A stretch of DNA of 64,000 nt from the NCBI RefSeq assembly GCF_001573155.1, contig NZ_JRWG01000006.1, positions 171,814 through 235,813 on the forward strand, read 5' to 3'. Made by a program: the position numbers and the translations under genes. Below are positions 34,876 to 42,373 of the stretch, in pieces; the first letter of the stretch is position 1; each line of letters starts with the position of its first letter. Below the pieces are notes generated by a model. That model was given only the letters and a program-made list of their open reading frames with translations, was not told the DNA's origin and did no database searches. The stretch comes from Aequorivita aquimaris. GTDB lineage: Bacteria > Bacteroidota > Bacteroidia > Flavobacteriales > Flavobacteriaceae.

Positions 34876-34890
34876 GCAAGGTGTGTGCCA
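34876..34890 (-). promoter_or_regulatory. sigma-54 promoter of the gdhA operon
   Basis: Minus strand TGGCAC-ACACC-TTGC, an exact -24/-12 consensus (TGGCAC-N5-TTGC) with ten bases between GG and GC. Predicted +1 near 34864. A sigma-54 activator is encoded 200 bp upstream. The -24 element also lies in a palindrome GTGCCA-t-TGGCAC (34885-34897). Confidence 0.8.
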
Positions 34891-34987
34891 TTGGCACAAA
34901 AAATATTCAATAAAAACGCTAAATTACTGTATTACAAATAGTTATAATGATTTATATCTAATTTTTCTGTGAAGTGAGTGGGGCATA

Positions 34988-35006
34988 TTTTCCGCAGTGG
35001 GGAAAA
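34988..35006. promoter_or_regulatory. possible activator binding site upstream of sigma-54 promoter
   Basis: Inverted repeat TTTTCC-gcagtgg-GGAAAA centred about 130 bp upstream of the predicted gdhA-operon start, with two GTGGGG words 19 bp apart (34978, 34997). Position and dyad symmetry suit an enhancer for the NtrC-type regulator; the motif itself is not a known one. Confidence 0.4.
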
Positions 35007-35103
35007 ATTACCCAATGAAGATGAAGTGGGAAGTTGGAAGTGGAAAGTATGAGGTAATTAGTGAGAGTGCTTAAACTAAGTAACGCTTTCGCTTAATGAC
35101 CAA

Positions 35104-36417
35104 TTACTTAATTTTCCCACGAAGTGTTTTACGGTCAATGTTGAGAATCTCCGCAGCTTTGGTTTGGTTGTTGTCAGTTGCGGCAAGTACTTTTTGAATG
35201 TATTTCTTCTCCATTTCCTTTAAAGAAAGCAGACTTTCCTCAGGAAAATCAATTTTATATTTTAAAGTTTCGGGCAAATCTTTTATACCTATGGTACGGT
35301 CGCACATAATCACGGCACGTTGAATTACGTTCTCCAGTTCACGAATGTTGCCCGGCCAATCATAACGTTGCAAAAGCTCTTGAGCCTCTGGATCAATGGT
35401 AATGTAGCGATCTTTATATTCATTGCCGTATTTGAAGAGAAACTTGTCTGCTAGTAATGGAATATCCTCTTTCCGTTCCCGAAGAGGCGGCACGTTGATT
35501 TCTACAACCGTTAAACGATAAAAAAGGTCTTCACGAAAGGTTTCCTTCGCAATCATTTCCTTTAGATTGCTATTGGTGGCGGCAATGACGCGTACGTCAA
35601 TTTTTTCAGTTTTTCGATCGCCAACTTTCATTACTTCTTTTTCTTGAAGGACTCGTAAAAGTCTGGATTGAACAGCCAAAGAAGCGTTTCCTATTTCATC
35701 CAAAAAAATGGTTCCGCCATCTGCAGCTTGGAAAAAACCTTCGCGATTGTCATTGGCTCCTGTAAAAGCACCTTTTACATAACCAAAAAGTTCCGATTCC
35801 AAAAGATTCTCAGGAATTCCGCCGCAGTTTACCGCAATAAACGGTGCGCGCGAAAACTTGCCGTTGTAGTGAATGGATCGTGCCACCAGCTCTTTTCCCG
35901 TTCCACTTTCACCACTTATAAAAATAGTGGCTTTGTTGTCCTTTACGCGTTCTATTATTTGCGTTACGTTTTTAATGGCTTCACTCTCGCCAATTATTTC
36001 ATTATATTTTTTTGTTGCAGTAATTTCGGTTACGTTTTTCCGCTTCGTTTTGGTAGAAAGGGATTTTAAAACACCTTGTTTCAATTCTTCCTTCGTAAAA
36101 GGTTTTACCAAATAATCTACCGCGCCCGATTTTATTGCGGAAAGCGCATCCTGAACCGAAGGATAGCCTGTAACCACCAGTTTTGGCATATTTGGGTAAT
36201 GTTCCGAAGCAAACTGAATAAGTTGAAAACCGTCCACTTCGGGCATTTTTAGATCTGTAATCAGTAAATCTATTTCGGTATCGCGCAAAATGGCAACGGC
36301 CTCTTTTACAGAAACTGCTTTATAAGTGTGATAATTGAGCGAATGGAGATGCCGCTGGAGGAGTTCCAAAATGTTGATGTCGTCATCTACTATCAGTATG
36401 TTTTCCTTTTGTAGCAT
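35104..36417 (-). CDS. sigma-54-dependent response regulator, NtrC family
   Basis: 437 residues. Receiver domain with phospho-acceptor D55 (LLITDLKMPE), AAA+ domain with Walker A SGESGTGKELVA and the sigma-54 contact loop GAFTGA (about 212), Walker B GGTIFLDEIG, and a Fis-type HTH at the C-terminus (ATDNNQTKAAEILNIDRKTLRGK). It activates sigma-54 polymerase from distant sites. Six bases separate it from the cognate kinase gene. The consensus sigma-54 promoter next door makes gdhA a probable target. Confidence 0.96.
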   Translation of the reverse strand: MLQKENILIVDDDINILELLQRHLHSLNYHTYKAVSVKEAVAILRDTEIDLLITDLKMPEVDGFQLIQFASEHYPNMPKLVVTGYPSVQDALSAIKSGAVDYLVKPFTKEELKQGVLKSLSTKTKRKNVTEITATKKYNEIIGESEAIKNVTQIIERVKDNKATIFISGESGTGKELVARSIHYNGKFSRAPFIAVNCGGIPENLLESELFGYVKGAFTGANDNREGFFQAADGGTIFLDEIGNASLAVQSRLLRVLQEKEVMKVGDRKTEKIDVRVIAATNSNLKEMIAKETFREDLFYRLTVVEINVPPLRERKEDIPLLADKFLFKYGNEYKDRYITIDPEAQELLQRYDWPGNIRELENVIQRAVIMCDRTIGIKDLPETLKYKIDFPEESLLSLKEMEKKYIQKVLAATDNNQTKAAEILNIDRKTLRGKIK

Positions 36418-36423
36418 CGGGGT

Positions 36424-37536
36424 TTATTGTTTTGGAAATGTAATAATAAAAATGGCACCCGTGGGAATATTGTGTTGATAATCTATAGTTCCACGATGGC
36501 TGCGAATAATTCCGTGCACTACGCTAAGCCCTAAACCGGAGCCGTCGCCCACTGTTTTTGTTGTGAAAAAAGGCTGGAATATTTTCTGCACGTTTTCGGG
36601 AGAAATGCCTGGGCCCTCGTCTGAAATTTTAAGCGTGATTTTCTTTTTTGTTTCTTCCAAAGAAATAGTAATCAAACCATTTTTGGGTGAAAAATAGATT
36701 GCGTTCAGCACTAAATTGAAGATAACCTGGGTCAACTGAATGGTGTCGGCTTTCATTAAAACTTCACCTTTTGGAAGATTCACTTTATATTTTACTTCGT
36801 TCTTCTTAAATGTGGGGTCTAGCAGATTCATCGCTTCGTTAATTACAGGAACGATGTCTGTCTGTCCTAAATTTTGCGGCATTTCGCAGGCGAAGAACAT
36901 TAATTTTTTTACCACTTCGCGTGAAAAAATGGCACTATTTATTATTTTATCTAGGTCTTGGCTGGTCTGTGTGGTTTTGGGTTCTTTACTTTTTAGCAAC
37001 TCGGCGAAGCCCAAAATATTTGCAAGTGGGGTGTTGAGTTCGTGGGCTATTCCCGCGGTTATTTCGCCCAAAATACTCAAGCGGTCCGCGTGTTCCATTT
37101 TGCGTTTCATCACAGTTTCATTTTCACGGATGGCTACTCGTTCCAACAAATCGCCTACGTTAATTGCAACGTTTTTCAATAGTTTTTTCTCTTCCTTTAA
37201 AAAATCTTTTTTGGTGAATTTATCTGCGGGATAATGAATTTTTATAAAACCTTTTGGCTCATTGAAAATGGTGATATTACTTTCAATAAAAACACTTTTT
37301 TTGGGAAGTGCAGAAGAAATGAGATGGAAAGGTTCTGAGTTGATCTCAACAGTAGTGTGTTTGCCGAACTGCAATGATTTTCGCAAACTTAATGCGATTG
37401 AATATAGTGTTTTGTCAAGCTCATTGTAATCATTGTTTACTATAATAGAAGAGACCTCATACAAGCAGGTAAGTTCTTTTATTCTTTCCTTAAGGTTTTT
37501 TTCAAGAGTCATATAAGGCTGTAAATATTTGTTCAA
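36424..37536 (-). CDS. sensor histidine kinase
   Basis: 370 residues, no transmembrane helix seen, so cytoplasmic. A GAF-like N-terminal region (residues 20-130) precedes the phospho-acceptor helix with H165 (GEITAGIAHELNTPLANILG) and an HATPase domain (NLVLNAIYFSPKNGLI, DEGPGISPENVQKIFQPFFTTK, GSGLGLSVVHGI). NtrB/ZraS-like. Start could also be ATG 37512. Forms an operon with the NtrC-type regulator. Confidence 0.93.
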   Translation of the reverse strand: MNKYLQPYMTLEKNLKERIKELTCLYEVSSIIVNNDYNELDKTLYSIALSLRKSLQFGKHTTVEINSEPFHLISSALPKKSVFIESNITIFNEPKGFIKIHYPADKFTKKDFLKEEKKLLKNVAINVGDLLERVAIRENETVMKRKMEHADRLSILGEITAGIAHELNTPLANILGFAELLKSKEPKTTQTSQDLDKIINSAIFSREVVKKLMFFACEMPQNLGQTDIVPVINEAMNLLDPTFKKNEVKYKVNLPKGEVLMKADTIQLTQVIFNLVLNAIYFSPKNGLITISLEETKKKITLKISDEGPGISPENVQKIFQPFFTTKTVGDGSGLGLSVVHGIIRSHRGTIDYQHNIPTGAIFIITFPKQ

Positions 37537-37593
37537 AGATATTGATAATGCGGAGATTTTCTGAGTTAATTGGTACGAATGGTTCGTTTCTCT

Positions 37594-37629
37594 ATTGGAT
37601 TATTTCCATTTAATAGGAAATAATCCAAT
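37594..37629. promoter_or_regulatory. long perfect inverted repeat in divergent promoter region
   Basis: ATTGGATTATTTCC-atttaata-GGAAATAATCCAAT, 14-bp perfect arms, between the histidine kinase (minus) and the exonuclease gene (plus), ending 18 bp before the exonuclease -7 box. Operator-like, or a dispersed repeat. Confidence 0.5.
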
Positions 37630-37647
37630 ACTTTAAAATTCTTTCAC

Positions 37648-37655
37648 TATATTTG
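37648..37655 (+). promoter_or_regulatory. -7 promoter box of exonuclease gene
   Basis: TATATTTG, an exact TAnnTTTG box, 18 bp before the ATG at 37674. No clear TTG at -33; the inverted repeat occupies that region. Confidence 0.45.
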
Positions 37656-37673
37656 TTTTCCCAGCAAAGAAAA

Positions 37674-39125
37674 ATGCAATCACAACTTTTCGCAATTATT
37701 GACGTAGAGACCACTGGTGGTGGGATAGCAGGCAATCGTATTACCGAAATTTGCATCGCATTGATGAATAATGGCGAAGTGGTAGATAAGTACACCACGC
37801 TCGTCAATCCGGAGCGGGAAATACCACACCACATTACTGCACTAACTGGCATTGACAATGAAATGGTTGCAGATGCGCCACGGTTTTTTGAAATTGCTGA
37901 AAAAATTGAAGCGTTTACACAAGATGCTATTTTTGTAGCGCACAACGTTAGTTTTGACTACAATGTAATCCGCGGTGAATTTCGGCTATTGGGGCAGCAT
38001 TACAACCGCAAGAAACTCTGTACCGTCCGGCTTTCGCGAAAGTTGATTCCCGGAATGCTTTCCTATAGTTTGGGAAGACTTTGCAATACCATAAGCATTC
38101 CGCACCATAACCGTCACCGCGCCGAAGGCGATGTGGATGCCACTGTAATTCTTTTTCAGCGATTGCTTTCACTTGATGAAGATTTTAACACTATCAATTC
38201 CTTTTTGAATCCACGTTCCAAACAAGCAACACTACCGCCACATATTCCTGCCGAACAGATAAACGAACTGCCCGAGGAGCCTGGTATTTATCTTTTCAAA
38301 AACCAAAAACATCAAGTGGTGTATGCCGGGAAGGCAAAGAATATTAAAAAACGGGTGCTTTCGCATTTTTACGACAAAAAAACGAAGGAATACCAACTGG
38401 GGCAGGAAACGCATTTTATAGATTTCGAACTAACGGGGAATGAGCTCGTAGCGTTGCTGCTAGAATCTGAACACATCAGAAAACACTATCCAAAATTCAA
38501 TCGGGCGCAGAAATGGCCCGCCACAATTTTCCAAATAATCAGTTATGTAAACCAACGCGGCATTATCCAACTGGCTTTGGGTAAAACAAAAGCACTTAAT
38601 GATTCCGTAGGTACTTTTTACAACCGAACCGAGGCCACGGTACAACTGGAAGAGATCTGCGAAACTTTTAAATTGTGTCCGCGTTTTTGCACCTTGCAGA
38701 GCACTTCTGAAAAATGTTCCCACTACCGTATAAAAAACTGTGAAGGTATTTGTGAGGGTGATGAAAGCGTAACGGAGTATAACCTAAAAGTGCAGGCTGC
38801 CATTAAGGCCCTAAAAGAAAATAAACCCAGCTTTGCTATACAGGGAAAAGGAAGAACGAAGGACGAAATTGCCTTTGCCTTGGTAGCCGAGGGAGAATAC
38901 AAAGGTTTTGGTTTTTTTGACAGAAGTGAAGCCATCTGCAATATTGAAGATTATGAACCTTTTTTGAAATTGCAACAGGCCAGTTATCACACCCACGCCA
39001 TCATTCGCAGTTATCTTAAAAAGAATGGAGAACGGAATGTGGTCTATTTTGAACCCCTCCGCCTATCGACACCTCCCCTTGAAAAAAAGGGAGGAATATT
39101 TGATTATAATTTATCACAAAGTTAG
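37674..39125 (+). CDS. DEDDh exonuclease fused to UvrC-type GIY-YIG nuclease
   Basis: 483 residues from ATG 37674 (an upstream TTG is unlikely). N-terminal exonuclease like the DNA polymerase III epsilon subunit: Exo I AIIDVETTGGG, Exo II AHNVSFDYNVIRGE, Exo III HRAEGDVDAT. From about 215 a GIY-YIG domain related to UvrC/Cho follows (PGIYLFKNQKHQVVYAGKAKNIKKRVLSHF). Same layout as bacterial exonuclease-Cho fusions, presumably for DNA repair incision plus trimming. The last about 20 codons translate a dispersed repeat (LSTPPLEKKGGIF), and the end overlaps the convergent HAD gene by 12 bp. Confidence 0.9.
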   Translation: MQSQLFAIIDVETTGGGIAGNRITEICIALMNNGEVVDKYTTLVNPEREIPHHITALTGIDNEMVADAPRFFEIAEKIEAFTQDAIFVAHNVSFDYNVIRGEFRLLGQHYNRKKLCTVRLSRKLIPGMLSYSLGRLCNTISIPHHNRHRAEGDVDATVILFQRLLSLDEDFNTINSFLNPRSKQATLPPHIPAEQINELPEEPGIYLFKNQKHQVVYAGKAKNIKKRVLSHFYDKKTKEYQLGQETHFIDFELTGNELVALLLESEHIRKHYPKFNRAQKWPATIFQIISYVNQRGIIQLALGKTKALNDSVGTFYNRTEATVQLEEICETFKLCPRFCTLQSTSEKCSHYRIKNCEGICEGDESVTEYNLKVQAAIKALKENKPSFAIQGKGRTKDEIAFALVAEGEYKGFGFFDRSEAICNIEDYEPFLKLQQASYHTHAIIRSYLKKNGERNVVYFEPLRLSTPPLEKKGGIFDYNLSQS

Positions 39126-39764
39126 ATTTGAAAACAGAATCTCCTCAAAACTTGTAATCACCCTATCCGCCTTGCTGTAATCCTGGTTGGCAGAATGGGG
39201 GCTTTTAAAACCTACGCAATAAATATTCGCAGCTTTTGCCGCGGCAATTCCGTTGGTGGAATCTTCAATTACCATGCAATGGTTTGGGTGTTCGCCAGCA
39301 AGTTCGGCGGCTTTTGTAAAAATTTCGGGATGCGGTTTTGAGGCTTTTAAATCTGCGCCGCTTATTTTGGCCTTAAAATATTTATCGAGATCAAACCGCT
39401 CAAAAATACGGTTGATGTTTGGCATGGAAGCCGAAGATGCCAAAACTAAAGTCAAGCCATTGGCGTGGTAGTCTTTTATTAAATCGTGAACGCCATCCAA
39501 AAGCGCAAGGTCGTTATCGTTTTCAAAAAGGTATTTAAAATGTTTTCTTTTGGTCGCAACCAGATGTTCGGGACTTTCAGAAATACCGAAATGTTCACAA
39601 AGCGTTCTGCAAATAGGCAAGGTTGCCTGCCCAGTAAAGGAATCATACATTGCTTGGTCCACGTCAATTTTCATATCCTCAAACATTCTGAAGTAGGCTT
39701 TTCGGTGTAGGGGTTCGGTATCCACAATTACCCCATCCATGTCAAAAAGTACGGCTTTTAGCAT
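39114..39764 (-). CDS. HAD-superfamily phosphatase/phosphomutase (beta-phosphoglucomutase-like)
   Basis: 216 residues. Motif I FDMDGVIVDTEPLH with both aspartates, motif II LASSAS, motif III Lys in KASKPHPEIF and motif IV VIEDSTNGIAAAKAA. Subfamily I cap domain. Substrate may be a sugar phosphate; no sugar genes are adjacent, so the role is undecided. Confidence 0.9.
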   Translation of the reverse strand: MLKAVLFDMDGVIVDTEPLHRKAYFRMFEDMKIDVDQAMYDSFTGQATLPICRTLCEHFGISESPEHLVATKRKHFKYLFENDNDLALLDGVHDLIKDYHANGLTLVLASSASMPNINRIFERFDLDKYFKAKISGADLKASKPHPEIFTKAAELAGEHPNHCMVIEDSTNGIAAAKAANIYCVGFKSPHSANQDYSKADRVITSFEEILFSNLTL

Positions 39765-39801
39765 ATCGGCTTTTTTTGCGAAGGTACAGAAAACAAACTT
39801 T

Positions 39802-40809
39802 TTATTTTTTCAGTTGCGCCAATAATTCAAAAGACTTCAGCCTGGCTTGTTGATCATAAATATGGGCAACGGTAATCAGCTCGTCAACCCTGGTTTCGGC
39901 AACGAACGCATTTAATTTTTTTTGTACTGTTTCGGTGCTTCCCACGAAGGAATATTGCATCATTTGTGAAATGTGCGCCTCTTCAAGGGAATTCCAAAGT
40001 CCATCCATACTTTTTACCGGCGGTTGCAACGGTTTCCGGGTATTTCGGATTACGTTCAGCATAAATAATTTCATGCTTGTGGACAAATATTCAGCTTCTT
40101 CATCGGTATCCGCTACCACTACGTTAATACAGGCCATGGTATAGGGTTTTTGCAACTGTTTTGAAGGCTCAAAGTTTGAATGGTATAATCGCAGTGCATC
40201 GTGCAGATGGGTGGGCGCAAAATGGCTCGCGAAAGCGTAGGGCAATCCCAATGCGCCTGCCAGTTGGGCACTAAACGTACTCGAACCCAAAAGATATAGC
40301 GGCACTTCCAAGCCTTCCCCCGGAATGGCACGGACGGGGCTGTGGGAATTGGATTTTGAAAAATAATTTGAAAGTTCCTGAACGTCATTTGGAAAGTCAT
40401 TGACCGTTTCTATCCGTTCCCGCCTAAGCGCTCTGGCGGTAACTTGATCGGTACCCGGCGCACGGCCCAAACCCAGGTCAATCCTATCTGGATATAGGGT
40501 AGCGAGGGTCCCAAATTGTTCCGCAACAATAAGCGGGGCGTGATTGGGCAGCATAACCCCGCCCGAACCTACGCGGATAGTTTTGGTGTTTTCCGCTACA
40601 TAGCCTATCAGCAACGGTGTGGCGGAACTTACAAGGCTTTCGGCGTTGTGGTGTTCCGAAATCCAAAAGCGCTTATACCCTAATTTCTCTGCCTGTTGTG
40701 CCAAAGCCAAACTATTTTCCATAGCCTTTTTATGGCTGCTTCCCTGAATAACGGGTACCAAATCCAACACAGAAAAAGGGATATTTTGTAACAAAGCTTT
40801 CATATTCAT
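39802..40809 (-). CDS. LLM class flavin-dependent oxidoreductase
   Basis: About 335 residues from ATG 40809 (ATG 40803 is equally possible); the frame continues upstream into the neighbouring gene and is not used. Luciferase-like fold: [81 protein letters not shown]. Belongs to the MsnO8-like branch. FMN-dependent monooxygenase or oxidoreductase of unknown substrate. Six bases downstream of an OYE-type gene, so co-transcribed. Confidence 0.88.
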   Translation of the reverse strand: MNMKALLQNIPFSVLDLVPVIQGSSHKKAMENSLALAQQAEKLGYKRFWISEHHNAESLVSSATPLLIGYVAENTKTIRVGSGGVMLPNHAPLIVAEQFGTLATLYPDRIDLGLGRAPGTDQVTARALRRERIETVNDFPNDVQELSNYFSKSNSHSPVRAIPGEGLEVPLYLLGSSTFSAQLAGALGLPYAFASHFAPTHLHDALRLYHSNFEPSKQLQKPYTMACINVVVADTDEEAEYLSTSMKLFMLNVIRNTRKPLQPPVKSMDGLWNSLEEAHISQMMQYSFVGSTETVQKKLNAFVAETRVDELITVAHIYDQQARLKSFELLAQLKK

Positions 40810-40814
40810 CCTGT

Positions 40815-41882
40815 TTATATTTTGGCCCTTTGGTATTGCAAAGGCCATTCCACATCCACTCCCAACTCAGTAGCGGCGTGCAACGGAAAATACGGTTGCC
40901 TTAGGCTTTCGCGGGCATAGAGAATCAAGTCGGCCTTTTTAGTCTTTAAAATTTCCTCAGACTGCTCGGCCGTTGTGATTTGGCCCACGGCACCCGTTAA
41001 AATATTCGCCTCTTTTTTAATCTGCGCCGCAAAGGGAACCTGATAACCCGGTTTGCTGGGAATGGTTGCTTTGGGAACGTTTCCGCCGGAGGAAGTATCG
41101 ATTAAATCAACCCCTAATTCCTTTAGTTTCATGGAAAGTTTGACGGAATCTTCAACCGTCCAACCCCTTTCGGTCCAATCTGTGGCTGAAATACGAACGA
41201 ATAATGGCTTTTCCTCTGGCCATTCCTTTCGAACTACTTCAGTAACTTCCAGTAAAAAACGAATTCTATTATCAAAATTGCCGCCATATTCGTCGGTCCT
41301 TTCATTTGCCAAAGGCGAATAAAACTGATGAAAAAGATAGCCATGGGCAGCGTGGATTTCAACCACATCATATCCCGCTTGTTCGGCACGGCGCGTGGCT
41401 GCAGCGTAATCACTTTTCACTTTTTCAATTCCTGCGGTATCCAATGCAACAGGAGCAGGTTCACCTTTTCGAAAAGGCAAAGCTGATGCAGAAACTGTTT
41501 GCCAACCATTTTCAAGCTCGGGAGCTATTTTTTTGGCCCCGTCCTTCGGAAGTTGGTGGCTGGCTTTTCTGCCGGCGTGGGCCAACTGTATTCCTATCAA
41601 AGCATTTTGCGAATGCACGAAGTTGACAATTTCTTTAGATTTTTCAATATGTTCGTCTTTCCAAAGACCCATATCGCCGTGTGTAATTCTTCCCTCTGGC
41701 GAAACTGCGGTGGCTTCTTGTATTATCAATGCCGAACCTCCCACGGCGCGGCTTCCCAAATGCACGAGGTGAAATTGGTTCGCAAAGCCATCAACGCTAC
41801 TGTACATACACATAGGCGAAACGACCATTCGGTTTTTAAAGGTTTTGGATTTTATTTTTAAGGGGGAAAAAAGGAGGCTCAT
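40815..41882 (-). CDS. NADH:flavin oxidoreductase, Old Yellow Enzyme family (YqjM/NamA-like)
   Basis: 355 residues from ATG 41882. FMN-binding TIM barrel: [13 protein letters not shown] (the Cys typical of YqjM-like OYEs), [14 protein letters not shown] [38 protein letters not shown] and the phosphate-binding region near the C-terminus. Reduces activated C=C bonds of enones. Pairs with the LLM oxidoreductase. Confidence 0.93.
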   Translation of the reverse strand: MSLLFSPLKIKSKTFKNRMVVSPMCMYSSVDGFANQFHLVHLGSRAVGGSALIIQEATAVSPEGRITHGDMGLWKDEHIEKSKEIVNFVHSQNALIGIQLAHAGRKASHQLPKDGAKKIAPELENGWQTVSASALPFRKGEPAPVALDTAGIEKVKSDYAAATRRAEQAGYDVVEIHAAHGYLFHQFYSPLANERTDEYGGNFDNRIRFLLEVTEVVRKEWPEEKPLFVRISATDWTERGWTVEDSVKLSMKLKELGVDLIDTSSGGNVPKATIPSKPGYQVPFAAQIKKEANILTGAVGQITTAEQSEEILKTKKADLILYARESLRQPYFPLHAATELGVDVEWPLQYQRAKI

Positions 41883-41946
41883 ATATATATTATTGCTATT
41901 GCGTATTCTTAGATGGTTTTTCGACTTCACTCAGACTTACAAATTA

Positions 41947-42273
41947 TTACATGAATTTTAAAAATCTGTAAATGTTTCGTTTTTTTAAATAATCCATTTC
42001 ACTTTCGTGATAATAAGCTTCGCGTTCAAAAGAAATATTTCGGTATGCTTTATAACGGTTTCCAAATTGAAGCCAACGCAGCAAAAACTCAAGGACATAC
42101 CATATATAGAAAAAAACAATCAACAATTCCGCTTGCTGGCGCAAATGAATTTTTTCGTGGTTCAAAAAAACGGCATCCTCTTTTAAGGAATGGTGTTTTA
42201 AAACCACAAATGGCCAAAGCGTCATTCCGTTGTAATTTTTTCGGAGAAGTTTTGGGCGGACGATTAGGATCAA
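41947..42273 (-). CDS. small membrane protein with HExxH-like motif
   Basis: 108 residues. A central hydrophobic helix (LLIVFFYIWYVLEFLLRWL) follows LNHEKIHLRQQAE, which fits HExxH, and a later Glu-rich FEREAYYHESEMDYLKKR. Resembles the metal-binding helix region of M56-type peptidases in miniature, but no family is recognised. Located between OYE and acnA on the minus strand. Confidence 0.55.
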   Translation of the reverse strand: MILIVRPKLLRKNYNGMTLWPFVVLKHHSLKEDAVFLNHEKIHLRQQAELLIVFFYIWYVLEFLLRWLQFGNRYKAYRNISFEREAYYHESEMDYLKKRNIYRFLKFM

Positions 42274-42373
42274 ATTATTTCAGGTTTCATGTTTCAGGTT
42301 ATAAAAATTAAATATTTCCGTTGGGTTAATTTCCATTTACCCTCCGTTCTTCTCTAATTTTCTCTTCCCTAAT

